64,000 nt of DNA from Macrocystis pyrifera. Taxonomy: Eukaryota; Sar; Phaeophyceae; Laminariales; Laminariaceae. Location of the stretch: NCBI GenBank assembly GCA_031763025.1, contig JASSKH010000044.1, positions 992,001-1,056,000 of the forward strand. The letters run 5' to 3'. How positions within the stretch are numbered: the first letter of the stretch is position 1; every line of letters starts with the position of its first letter. Made by a program: the position numbers and the translations under genes. The notes beneath the pieces are model-generated. The model saw only the letters and a program-made list of their open reading frames with translations, had not been told where the DNA came from and ran no database searches. This document shows positions 54,497 to 63,475 of the stretch, piece after piece.

Positions 54497-56701
54497 GTGA
54501 CGAGTACGTTGGAGCGTTGTGTGGTATTGTTGCGCGATATGCAGCACGTCGCATCCCCTACTAGCGCGTTTCGGTCGGAGATTATGGACCGCGTAGCTCA
54601 ACAGTATGTACAGTATTTTCGGGCGAGCGGTAGCCATTTTGGATGTATGCCGGCCATCGAGACATCCCTGAACGTCCCGCGTGTGAAAGCAGCTAGGATT
54701 CGCTTTTGGTTCGGACGACAGAAAGGGTTCCCTGGGGTAGAGCAGTTAGCGGAAACCGTCGAACACGGCGCGCCCGTCCACGTGGAGGGGAGCACAGACA
54801 TTGGGGCGGCCTTGGCATACTCAAACCATAGCAGCGTAGCCCGACACTCTGACACTATAATCGCGAAGATTTTTGACGACGTACGGTTTGGGCGGGCAGT
54901 CATATTTCCGCGCAGCGAGGCGCACACCATTCCCGGCCTGCGGCTGTCTCCGCTAGCCGTGATTGTATCCCCGTCAAAAACCCGGATCATCCACGATCTG
55001 ACGTTTTCGTCGTCGCAGTACGCCCACAGCGTCAACGCGGATACTGACTTCGAGCGAGCCCCCCCCGTGGCGCTGGGCCACGTGTTGCGAGACGTTATTT
55101 GGCGCATCCTGTACCTGCGTCGGCGGTTTGGACCGAGCGCGCGTATTGTGTTGAGCAAAATCGATGTCACCGAGGCCTTCCGTCAGGTTAGCGTACAGTG
55201 GGCAGGGGCGCCCGTATTTGGATATAGATTTCGCGAGTGGATTGTGACCGACCGCCGGCTCCAGTTCGGATGGCGCAGTTCACCGGGGTTCTTTTGTATG
55301 TTTTCGGCAGCCCTCGAACACGCGCATGGCCACACGTCGTACGAAGATGCTGTGGTGACGGAACAGGGGCGTATCGCGACGCAACACGTCGCGGTCACCC
55401 CGCCGAGGGCAACCGACCGGCCGAACCCCTTGCCACCTGGGTGCCGGGTCCCCGTTGGGAAGGGAGGGGGGAGGCGTAGCCAATTTTTCGCGCGGTATTA
55501 TGTAGATGACGGGATACTAGTGGAGGTACAATGGTGGCCCGACGGTCGGCGCTGTAGACGCGCGTCCGCATCTTTGGCGTCGGACCATTTTCGGCTTTTC
55601 GGGGAGAGATCCTCACGGGACCCCCCTCTGCTGTCTTCTCGAAAGATATCACAGTGGGACACCGTGTTGTGTGTGCTGGGGTGGGAAATTGATACCGTGG
55701 CAATGACTATTTCCGTTCCCGTAGCCAAGCTGGAGCAACTCCGCGACACGCTGAGCGAGTGGCCTTCGGACCGCGCGTTCGCGTCCGAGGGCGAGCTCCG
55801 CTCTCTGACCGGTCGATTACTGCACTTGTGCGAAGTCGTGCGACCAGGAAAATACTTCGTTCGACGCATGCTCAACCAAGTAGGCCTGGCTCCGGTGCGC
55901 GCGTGGAGCGAGAAGTTCCACGTGCCGCACGCGCGCGCGGCGTCGTCCTCACGGATCCAATTGGGCCCTGAGTTCCACGCCGACGTATCCTTCTGGCGTC
56001 TGTTGGTAGAAGGAGGGCTAGGCTCCGTGGCGGGTCGCCTCTCTGCCCCCCTGTTCCGAAGTTACATGCAGCCGCCGGCGTTTACACTGTGGTCAGACGC
56101 TTCCGGCGACGCCATGGGGGGTTATTTTTTGGGGCCCGTTCCCGGGGCCGGCGTATGGTGGCGTGTCGAATTTAACGCCGACGTCCGCGCTCGCCTGCGC
56201 GAGAAGGTTAGTGGTTGGAACGATCTGTCGATTAACGTGCTCGAGTTGCTGGGCATGGTCGTAACAGCGTGGATATTCGTGCACCAGTCGGACGCCCAGC
56301 CTAGCTACGCGCGGGATACCATCCTGATGCGGGGAGACAACACGTCCGCTGTGCACTGGGTCTCCAAGTGTAAGGGGGGTAGGGAACCCCGATCGGGGGC
56401 ACTCATGCGCCTTCTAGGGTGCATGGAGGTAGGCAGTGGATGGTGTTTCGACGCGTTGCATGTCGCAGGCGTGGAGAACACCATTGCCGATGGGATATCA
56501 CGGTGGAAGCCCGATGTGATCGACGGTAACCTCCGCGCGTCCCGGCCCGATGTTGCTTGGCGCCGACAGGTCTTGGGGCCAACGGGCGTCGCGCTATGCT
56601 CAGGAGTGCTGGCAGCCAGCTCATCCGCCAGTCGGTTGCGCCGTCGTCTCACCGAGCTTATACGTCAGGTTTCCGGTCTTGGACCGCTTTTCGGGGGTTG
56701 A
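54497..56701 (+). CDS. Reverse transcriptase-RNase H of the DIRS-order element
   Basis: A 734-codon frame. RT blocks in order: PSKTRIIHDLTFS (about residue 155-168), SKIDVTEAFRQV with the first catalytic Asp (about 220), QFGWRSSPGFFCMF (about 255-270) and RYYVDDGILVEV with the catalytic YVDD (about 335). The thumb region GWEIDTVAMTISVPVAKL follows. RNase H follows with SDASGDAMGGYF, NVLELLGMVV, RGDNTSAVHW and IADGISRW, giving the D-E-D-D set. Sequence style and domain order are those of DIRS-type enzymes, which copy the element RNA into a circular DNA. The last 145 bp overlap the recombinase frame. Confidence 0.88.
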   Translation: MTSTLERCVVLLRDMQHVASPTSAFRSEIMDRVAQQYVQYFRASGSHFGCMPAIETSLNVPRVKAARIRFWFGRQKGFPGVEQLAETVEHGAPVHVEGSTDIGAALAYSNHSSVARHSDTIIAKIFDDVRFGRAVIFPRSEAHTIPGLRLSPLAVIVSPSKTRIIHDLTFSSSQYAHSVNADTDFERAPPVALGHVLRDVIWRILYLRRRFGPSARIVLSKIDVTEAFRQVSVQWAGAPVFGYRFREWIVTDRRLQFGWRSSPGFFCMFSAALEHAHGHTSYEDAVVTEQGRIATQHVAVTPPRATDRPNPLPPGCRVPVGKGGGRRSQFFARYYVDDGILVEVQWWPDGRRCRRASASLASDHFRLFGERSSRDPPLLSSRKISQWDTVLCVLGWEIDTVAMTISVPVAKLEQLRDTLSEWPSDRAFASEGELRSLTGRLLHLCEVVRPGKYFVRRMLNQVGLAPVRAWSEKFHVPHARAASSSRIQLGPEFHADVSFWRLLVEGGLGSVAGRLSAPLFRSYMQPPAFTLWSDASGDAMGGYFLGPVPGAGVWWRVEFNADVRARLREKVSGWNDLSINVLELLGMVVTAWIFVHQSDAQPSYARDTILMRGDNTSAVHWVSKCKGGREPRSGALMRLLGCMEVGSGWCFDALHVAGVENTIADGISRWKPDVIDGNLRASRPDVAWRRQVLGPTGVALCSGVLAASSSASRLRRRLTELIRQVSGLGPLFGG

Positions 56702-57702
56702 TAAGGGAGGCTCCGTATTTCGACACGTCAGCCTCCAATTCCGATAAGATTCAGGCGTTACTTGAGTTCGTAGCGTGGTGCGCGTCGGAGGGCAATCAAG
56801 CCGGCACTATAGCCAGTAAATTATCAGCTGTGTTGCACTTTCACCGCGTGAATGTGCAGATGGAGTTGCCCACGTCGTCGCCGCTTGTCAAACGCGCTTT
56901 AAAAGGGGTGTCACGGTCGCACGTTGTCGCCGGTACCCCGAAAAGAATTCGGCGCCCTATATCGTGGGTCACGTTGTTGGAAGGACAGGGCCTGGCCCTG
57001 TCGTGGGGCCCGGGCGGCCGAGTGCTCTGGCTGTCGCTAGCGTTGGGCTATTTTTTCATGGCGAGGTCTGACGAAATATTCGCCTCCTCGTCCGGGGTAG
57101 TACACCCCGTGCATTGCTTGACGAGGGGGGACATAGCGTTGTTCGCGGGGGGACGGCGGTTGAACTCGGCGCAGTGGCACCAGGCTACCAGCATCGAGGT
57201 TCTATTTCGAGGCCATAAAGGCGACCAGGCTCAGCAAGGATCGGTTATCGTGCGCACACGGGACGACGCCTTCGGGGCGCGTTCCGGGGTAGGAGCAGGC
57301 GGCGGCGCCGTCGCTCTTATGGTGGAGTTGCTGTCGGGATATCCGACGTTGCCGGAAAGCGCCCCCCTGTCGTCGTATCGGTACGGTAATGAGGTCAGAG
57401 TGTGGGGGTACACGGAGGCCCTCGGGGCACTCCGCGAAGTGGTTGCCGAAGCAGGAGACGATCCCAGCGAAGTCGGCCTCCACTCATTGCGTATCGGCGC
57501 AACCACTACTCTAGCGGCGGGGGGGGAAGTACCGCAGAGGGTGATTCAGAGAGAAGGTAGATGGAAGTCCCCAGAGTCTTCCAAGACGTACACCCGCAAT
57601 AACCCAGAGGACGCGGGTATCGTATCTCGTAAACTAGCAGAGACGGATAACATAGGGCAGAGGCAGCCAGGCCAGGGTACTGTCTGGGGCCAAACACCGT
57701 AG
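56557..57702 (+). CDS. Tyrosine recombinase of the DIRS-order element
   Basis: A 381-codon frame overlapping the RT-RNase H end. The N-terminal core-binding part (SSHRAYTSGFRSWTAFRG ... LLEFVAWCASEGNQAGTIAS) precedes the catalytic domain. The catalytic set is visible: Arg in FFMARSDEI, His-x-x-Arg in GLHSLRIGATT, GRW in REGRWKSP and the nucleophile Tyr in SSKTYTRNN. This enzyme replaces the DDE integrase of LTR elements and inserts the circular intermediate without target duplication. Its presence, together with the split direct repeats, defines the order. Confidence 0.9.
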   Translation: MAPTGLGANGRRAMLRSAGSQLIRQSVAPSSHRAYTSGFRSWTAFRGLIREAPYFDTSASNSDKIQALLEFVAWCASEGNQAGTIASKLSAVLHFHRVNVQMELPTSSPLVKRALKGVSRSHVVAGTPKRIRRPISWVTLLEGQGLALSWGPGGRVLWLSLALGYFFMARSDEIFASSSGVVHPVHCLTRGDIALFAGGRRLNSAQWHQATSIEVLFRGHKGDQAQQGSVIVRTRDDAFGARSGVGAGGGAVALMVELLSGYPTLPESAPLSSYRYGNEVRVWGYTEALGALREVVAEAGDDPSEVGLHSLRIGATTTLAAGGEVPQRVIQREGRWKSPESSKTYTRNNPEDAGIVSRKLAETDNIGQRQPGQGTVWGQTP

Positions 57703-57926
57703 TATCGACGCGACCGCGGTATGGGGGGTATGTCAATGGTTTTCTACCATTGGGGGTCTCGGTCGCCCGAGACTGCGTTTGTTAGAGCCCCGGCCAGTCG
57801 GGGGGGGGGGGGGGGAACGCCTGGGTACTGGCAGTACGATAAGGCAACGAGAGTCAGCGGCCGGTGCCGCGGCTCTCGTACCACGCCAGGAGACTCCCCC
57901 CCCCCCCGACGTCGGAGAGAATAATA

Positions 57927-57958
57927 ATAACATGACAATTCGAAGGATATACAACAAA
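57927..57958 (+). repeat. Split direct repeat B1
   Basis: 32 bp, ATAACATGACAATTCG to GATATACAACAAA, directly abutting A2 and identical to B2. Confidence 0.92.
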
Positions 57959-58206
57959 GCGGAGTATCTCTACGTTCACGAGAGATGCATGTTTTGTTCA
58001 CAACCGACGAATTTAATCATTTATAGTCATGGGCTCTACCGACGGAAACTAATAGCTGAAGTTGCCCAGAGGCAGAGAGAAGAGAAGAACGGCCACACTC
58101 GTCCCGCGCCCCCGCCTAGCTTCTCGTGATAGGTGCACAAGCAGAGCACGGCACTGCTCGCTGCCGATTGATAGGCCTAGAGGCTAGGTCTACTGTTGTG
58201 GTTTCT
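57959..58206 (+). repeat. Split direct repeat A2
   Basis: 248-bp copy of A1, directly after B1. The B1-A2 join mimics the circle junction. Confidence 0.92.
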
Positions 58207-58211
58207 CCCGC

Positions 58212-58243
58212 ATAACATGACAATTCGAAGGATATACAACAAA
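58212..58243 (+). repeat. Split direct repeat B2 (right terminus)
   Basis: 32-bp copy of B1, five bases (CCCGC) after A2. Forms the right end of the element. Confidence 0.92.
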
Positions 58244-58478
58244 ATGCTTTGTTTGGTTTGCCGGTTATTTTTCCCTTGGTTCTTAGTCTTACCCTGTTGA
58301 CGACTAGTGGTGCTTTATTCTTTTTCCTTTTTGTTTCTAGCTCCTTCTTTTCGAGTGTCTGCCAGATCCCCTGCGGAGGGGGTACGATGGTTTGTTGCTA
58401 TATATACATATATACAAGGTTCCCCTCCGGGAGGTGCCGTATTAATAGGGGAGTGGCGCAAGAGCGAAATTACTATTA
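58244..58478. other. Right flank, no gene seen
   Basis: T-rich sequence, then a CCCTCCGGGAGG-like palindrome near 58420; nothing else recognised. Confidence 0.35.
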
Positions 58479-58577
58479 CGGGGGTCCATAGTTAATGGGA
58501 CCAAAATTTGTTAAAAAAAATAGGTAAATATCTAGGTCTTTATTAATACCATAGGTCCTGTTAACTATGGACCCCCG
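58479..58577 (+). mobile_element. 99-bp MITE, copy 4 of 4
   Basis: Same length and orientation as copy 1, with nearly perfect inverted ends (CGGGGGTCCATAGTTAA). The flanks AATTACTAT and ATAGTAATT are also inverted, so the whole palindrome extends beyond the TA. Youngest-looking together with copy 1. Confidence 0.85.
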
Positions 58578-58852
58578 TAATAGTAATTGTTGGTAATGAG
58601 GCGCGACCTCAGCAATACCCCTGCAGTAGCCATATCTGCGATGCATCATTCAAAACATTTGTCCTGAACCAACACGAACGAACATCTACTGCTGCTGTAC
58701 CTACTATCTATACGCCGTCGTTGGTGAATCTCATAACCGTAAATATTCTTGGCATCATATCCTGCTCTTGAAAAACACAGACAGCACAGCAGTACGGACA
58801 CACCTGTAACAAATACCAGGTACTGGATTTTGTCGTGTGTATACTGGTATTT

Positions 58853-59445
58853 CCACCTCGAAATCCGGCATAATAATTTGAAGACGAAAAATATGTACTG
58901 TGTGTGTGTTCTAAACCGTTCTTCTACTCGTCGACATCCAGCAAGCCCAGTGTCCGTGCTGATTGTTCACCCTAGAAAGATACGAGCTCTGTGGTCACAG
59001 ACTACGACACAGAGATAACACACCGTAATGCATTAATAGCCTACGCAATACCATGCCTTCGCACTACAGTAGGTGCGGCGGAACACAACATACATACATA
59101 CGCCAGCAACCAAAATACACCATAAAGAAAGAGAAGCAACGAAGAAACCAAACCGAAAAAGAACAAGAAAAAGAAAAAGAAAAGGAGAAGAATCCCAAAT
59201 AAATAAATAAAATGGGAAGCCAAAGCTCAGACACATACATACTTACCCCGAGCATGAGCCAAAATACTACTGCTGTGTGACCACAGAAGTTGTTACTGGT
59301 ATTCGTATCGTATCTCTCGGGAATTCAGGAATCTGCACAGACACTGACTGGTTGTGCTGGATGTCGACGGGTGGGAAAGAACAAGACGACAACTAGACAC
59401 ACACCTGACATATAAATACAACTATAATTACGATTTTTGAGGTCG
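58853..59445. repeat. Fold-back repeat pair with purine-rich spacer
   Basis: The sequence 58853-59005 reappears in inverted form at 59274-59445. The left arm has ACCTCGAAATC ... GTCGACATCCAGCAAGCCCA ... TCTGTGGTCACAG. The right arm has CTGTGTGACCACAGA ... GTGCTGGATGTCGACG ... TTTTTGAGGT. Arms are about 70% alike. The spacer holds an AAGAAAAAGAAAAAGAAAAG-type run. It resembles a fold-back transposon or an old inverted duplication. Confidence 0.55.
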
Positions 59446-59927
59446 TTGTCACTTGCTCTTGGCAGACAGACCGTCAGCTCTTCGCAAACAGCCCTTCTTC
59501 TTTGAAACAGCCGAACAGCCAAACAGCCAAACAACCTTTCTTCTTTCTTCTTCGCAAACTGCAACCAATAGACAGCTCTTCGCACAACGCCTAGAAGAGG
59601 CGTCTCGCCTTCGACGAACGGCATCTAGATGCAGCTGTAGGCGGCCAAGGTGCTTGCTGCTGTCGGTGGCGAACCTGCTGGTGCTGCAACGCCCGCCTCT
59701 CCCTTCTCCACGCCCACTAAGCTCACCTCCCCCTCGTCGAGAGGCGCGTGGTCCTCGCCCTCTGGCAAGAGAGCGGCAACGACAAAGACCGACCTGGTGC
59801 CGACTGTTTGCGACCGGTGCACGGACCAGCACTTACTTACTTGCCCAAGAACTCCGCGCCTGGTGGCAAAAACGTGGCCTTCGCCACCTGCGAGGATCTC
59901 ATGTGCGATGGTGGCGGGATCATCCTG
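59413..59927 (+). repeat. Duplicated segment, copy A
   Basis: Matches 63476-64000 with about 96% identity by eye and a few small indels. It covers the 5' region and first exon of the possible zinc-binding gene. The second copy runs off the window, so the full duplication length is unknown. Confidence 0.85.
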
Positions 59928-60009
59928 TATTGGGCAACCAACTGCGAGTTATGTGCTCGCCCGATCAAGGAAGGGACTGTCTCGTACTCCCTCGAGACTG
60001 CTGACAGTG
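59640..60009 (+). CDS. Exon 1 of a possible zinc-binding host gene
   Basis: Two overlapping plus frames look protein-like. One runs from about 59650 (FSTPTKLTSPSSRGAWSSPS ... CDRCTDQHLLTC). The other has ATCEDLMCDGGGIILYWATN, then CELCARPIKEGTVSYSLETA. The exon ends at a strong donor ACAGTG|GTGAGT (GT at 60010-60011). The C-x2-C-x3-I-x2-G pattern of CELCARPIKEG recalls the start of PARP-type zinc fingers (inference). Comparison with copy B is mildly kinder to the CELC frame. Only the other frame is in phase with exon 2, so the model is unsettled. No ATG start is secure. Confidence 0.4.
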
Positions 60010-60014
60010 GTGAG

Positions 60015-61400
60015 TGTCTTATGTCTATTGTTGAATGCTGTATGTTGCCAGTACGTATTTTTGGGGTTTTCAATTGCCTTTTTGCATACAAACCTACCTC
60101 AAAGCGTTTATTATATTATTTTTTGGATTCTTCCATGCTCGTTCTTTCCCCTTCGTGCGTTGCGTCGGTTCCTCTTACACAGTGCACGCGAACGCGCACA
60201 TGCACAACTGTTTGCGGGACGTGAACGAAGGAACGGAGGATTCAGCTGTCGCCGTCACCGCTTCACCGAACGATGTGAGTGCTGCTGCTACTGTGGTGCA
60301 TTTTCGGTGCACACGATTTCTGTGTGTACATGGTGCCCCTACGCACCCCCTTTGCTCATTTTCGGCTGCTGCTGCTGCTGCTGCTGTCAGCGCCACGCCA
60401 TGAGTGCTGCTGCTGTGCACCTGCTGCTCCTGTGCACTTGCTGCTGTTGTGCACTTGCTGCTGCTGTATGTAGTGCTGCTGCGTTGTTGCCGTGCATCAT
60501 GCTGGAAGTGTGCATATTTTCGGATCGTCACTAAAATTCCGTAGGTTTCGCGATGGCGGCATACTAGGGTACATCATGCTTTTTTCATCCATATTTTCAT
60601 ATCGTTGCTATGCTATGCTGCTGCTGCTGCTGCTGCCAACGCTGCTGCTGCCAACGCTGCGGCGACTCACTGCAGCTTCTGCTGCTGCTAATGCTGCTGC
60701 TGCTGCTGCTGCTAATGCTGCCGCAATATCCACTGAATGTTCGTATGCACTCGGATTATTGTTTTTATTGGTCGTTTTTGTACCCAAATGGTTCTTTTGA
60801 TACGTGAAATTTTTTTTTGTCGTTTTGCTCCTGCATTTTGCGTACGTACTGCTTTTTCTCGTTTTTGGCTTGATTTTTTTTCCTATCGTTGCTATGCTGC
60901 TGCTTGCTGCTGCTGTGGTGCTGCCGCGTTGTTGCCGTACATCATGCTGCACTTGTGTGTGTACATATTTCTGTATCGTCACTGAATTTCCTTAGATTTT
61001 GCGATCGCGTCATACCAGGGTAAATAGTTTTTTCTTCTTCCTTATTTTCATATCGTTGCTATGTTGCTGCTGCCAACGCGGATTATTGTTTTTGTTGGCC
61101 GTTTTCGTACCCAAATGTTTTTTTTTATGCGTAAAAAAAATATTTTGGTCGTTTTTTTTGCTCCTGCATTTTGCGTACGAACTACTTTTTCTCGTATTTT
61201 AGCTTGGTTCTTTTCGTATTGTTGATATGCTGCTGCTGCTGCGTTGTTGCCGTACAGCATGTGGGGGTGGGTCTATCTATAGTGAGGTACCAAAAATACT
61301 TTTCGGACGGACTCGGGGTACATACTTTTTTTCTTCCTTCTATTCATGTCGTTGCTATGCTGCTGCTGCTGCTGCTGCCAGCGCTGTGGCGATCCGTTGC

Positions 61401-61443
<43 letters not shown>

Positions 61444-62299
61444 ACTGGTGCCGCAATATTCACTGAATGTTCGTATGTACTCGGATAATTGTGTTTCTTG
61501 GTCGTTTTGTCGTTTTGTGGTGCTGCTGCGTTGTTCCCGTACACATCATGCTGAACATGATTTGTGTGCCTATTACACTTGTGCGTGTGTACATATTTCT
61601 GTATCGTCAACGATTTTTTTTTTTTTGTGGTGTTGCTGCGTTGTTGCCGTATATCATGCTGGACGTGATTTCTGTGTGTATTACACTCGTATTTCTGTAT
61701 CGTCAATAATTACCGTACCTTTTGCGATTGCGGCAGACCAGGGTACATAGTTTTTTTCTTCCTTCTGTTCATATCGTTGCTATGCTGCTGCTGCTGCTGC
61801 TGCCGCCAACGTTGCGGCGATCCGTTTGCTGCTGCTGCTGCTGCTGCTGCTAATGCTAATAATAATGCTGCCGCAATATTCACTGGATGTTCGCATGTAC
61901 TCGGATTATTGTTTTTCTTGATCGTTTTTGTACCTAAATGGTCGTTTGGGTAGCTGGAAAAAATATTTTGGTCATTTTGCTGCTGCATTTTGCGTACGTA
62001 CTGCTTTTTCTCGTTTTGGGCTTCGTTCTTTCCATATAACTGCTACTCTGCTGTGGTGCTGCCGCAGCGTTGTACATCTTGCTGGTCATTTGTGTGTACA
62101 TATTTTTGTTTCGCCAATGAAATTCCGTAGTTTTTGCGGTCGGGGCATACCAGGGTACATACTTTGTTTCTTCTTTTTTTATCATATCTTTGCCATGCCG
62201 CTACTGCTGCCAACGCTGCGGCGATCCATGCATTGCTGCTTCTGCTGCTGCTAATGTTGCTAATGCTGCCGCAACCACTGCTCGAAGCCGTTGCGGCTG

Positions 62300-62330
<31 letters not shown>

Positions 62331-62520
62331 GGCTGATACTGCTAATGCTGCTGGCTCAATATCCACTGATTGTTCTTATGTATTCGGATTACTGTTTTTC
62401 TTGGTCGTCGTTTTTTGCACCCAAATGGTCGTTTTGGTACGTTAAAAAAATATTTTGGCCGTATTCCTGCTGCGTTTTACGCATGTACCGGTACTTGCTG
62501 CTTCTGCTGCTGCTATTGCC
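60015..62520. repeat. Tandem array of (CTG)n-bearing units in an intron
   Basis: A unit of about 300-450 bp recurs. Its anchor TTCATATCGTTGCTATGCTG lies near 60596, 61047, 61343, 61769 and 62180. Each unit has a (CTG)n run, then GCTGCCGCAATATCCACTGA, TGTACTCGGATTATTGTTTT, TTTGTACCCAAATGGTCG, TTTTGCGTACGTACTGCTTT, and a CGTTGTTGCCGTACATCATG / TACATATTTCTGTATCGTCA block. The array lies between two exon candidates, so it may be transcribed. Poly-Leu/Cys frames (plus) and poly-Ala/Ser frames (minus) are artefacts of the repeat. Confidence 0.85.
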
Positions 62521-62584
62521 GTCGTATAGCAAGCGATTACGTACTGCTGTTGTGCCGCTGTAGAGCAGTACAAATAATGAATTC

Positions 62585-62602
62585 CCCCCCCCCCCCCCCC
62601 CC
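62585..62602. repeat. Poly-C tract before exon 2
   Basis: About 18 C residues, followed by more C/T-rich sequence that could serve as the polypyrimidine tract of the next acceptor. Confidence 0.8.
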
Positions 62603-62671
62603 CGACTTCCCCCTCCCCCGCCATTCCCTGCACGCCACTCCCGCCCCGCGCACCCTGTATACTTCGACCAG

Positions 62672-63006
62672 GTCGGTGGCAAGTGCTACAACTGCCGCCT
62701 GACGGACTCAACCATCAAAGACGGAGACATCATCATCAAGCGCAAGAAGACACCCTTCCAGTTCGCCTGCTCCAGGGCTTCGCGGAATTCCGAAGCAGTA
62801 CGCCAAGCAGATTGTCTCCATCCAGGACGAACGAAAGGAAACAAATTGTTTCCCACATTTCCCAAAATCACGATTATTTCTCCCTACACACACCCAACGG
62901 GTTCAACAGCGAACGGATCCACATTCTGGGCCTTCCGCCTCGTTACTACAGCAGCCTGGAAGACTATTTACATATCATGTCTCATCCAAACTCCTTTGCT
63001 GGCTAA
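62672..63006 (+). CDS. Exon 2 of the possible zinc-binding gene (frames shift)
   Basis: After the C/T-rich tract and acceptor ACTTCGACCAG the frame reads VGGKCYNCRLTDSTIKDGDI, then IIKRKKTPFQFACSR. It carries a second C-x2-C-...-I-K-D-G pattern like the one in exon 1. Protein-like sequence then continues in other frames (IPKQYAKQIVSIQDERKE; then HISQNHDYFSLHTPNGFNSE ... RYYSSLEDYLHIMSHPNSF to a stop at about 63006). Shifts without introns suggest either a pseudogene copy or sequence slips. Binding of zinc by the paired cysteines is inferred. Confidence 0.4.
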
Positions 63007-63291
63007 ATCGAAATCGCGGCCGCCCAGCAACTATACAACATTTCCATAACCGTTGCCGTTGCCGGCACTGCTGCTTTCCCCTCTGTCCCGAACCTTCCTT
63101 GAAACAACAGCCTGTATTTGTATATCATCCACATGCCATGCACTACTCCACTCTCTCCCCGCACTGATGAAATATGTTATCCTTAATATTAGACGAATGC
63201 CATTCTTACTCTTGCGTCACCCGATCTTACGTTTCACATTACATTCACAAATAAACGCGATTATTACATCCTTCACCGTTTCTTACACAAA

Positions 63292-63431
63292 TACATTTAG
63301 TTTGGTTGGCTTTGGGTATTGCCCCAATTGCAATATAACTGCAATTGGCGTCATAACATTTAGTTTGGTTTGCTTGGGCTAAAAAAAACTGCAATTTGCG
63401 TCATAGCCCAAAGCCAACCGAACTAAATGTA
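63292..63431. mobile_element. Small MITE with TACATTTAGTTTGGTTGGC ends, partly duplicated
   Basis: Inverted ends TACATTTAGTTTGGTTGGC and GCCAACCGAACTAAATGTA enclose 140 bp. Inside, ACATTTAGTTTGGTTTGCTT restarts at about 63357. The left part is therefore a truncated extra copy placed in front of a complete element of about 75 bp. TA-type borders. Confidence 0.65.
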
Positions 63432-63475
63432 TTGTACAAGAAACGACGGAGTACCCACTCCGAAGGAAAGCCTTG

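Larger units (their letters stand above)
49091..58243 (+). mobile_element. DIRS-order retrotransposon with split direct repeats (9.15 kb)
   Basis: The interior encodes Gag-like, RT-RNase H and tyrosine recombinase frames. The termini show the A1 ... B1-A2-B2 plan of PAT/TOC/Kangaroo and Ngaro elements: A1 49091-49338, B1 57927-57958, A2 57959-58206, B2 58212-58243. A1 and A2 are 248 bp and identical as I read them; B1 and B2 are 32 bp and identical. The B1-A2 junction reproduces the B2-A1 junction of a circular intermediate, the form that the recombinase integrates. No flanking target duplication is seen, as expected. It looks whole and young. Confidence 0.9.

Noticed and set aside
49091-58206. 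A1 and A2 as ordinary LTRs
   Set aside because: A2 is not terminal. It is bracketed by the 32-bp B repeats, there is no target duplication, and the element encodes a tyrosine recombinase instead of a DDE integrase.
60015-62520. Poly-Leu/Cys and poly-Ala/Ser frames as proteins
   Set aside because: They are translations of CTG/CAG runs in an intronic array.
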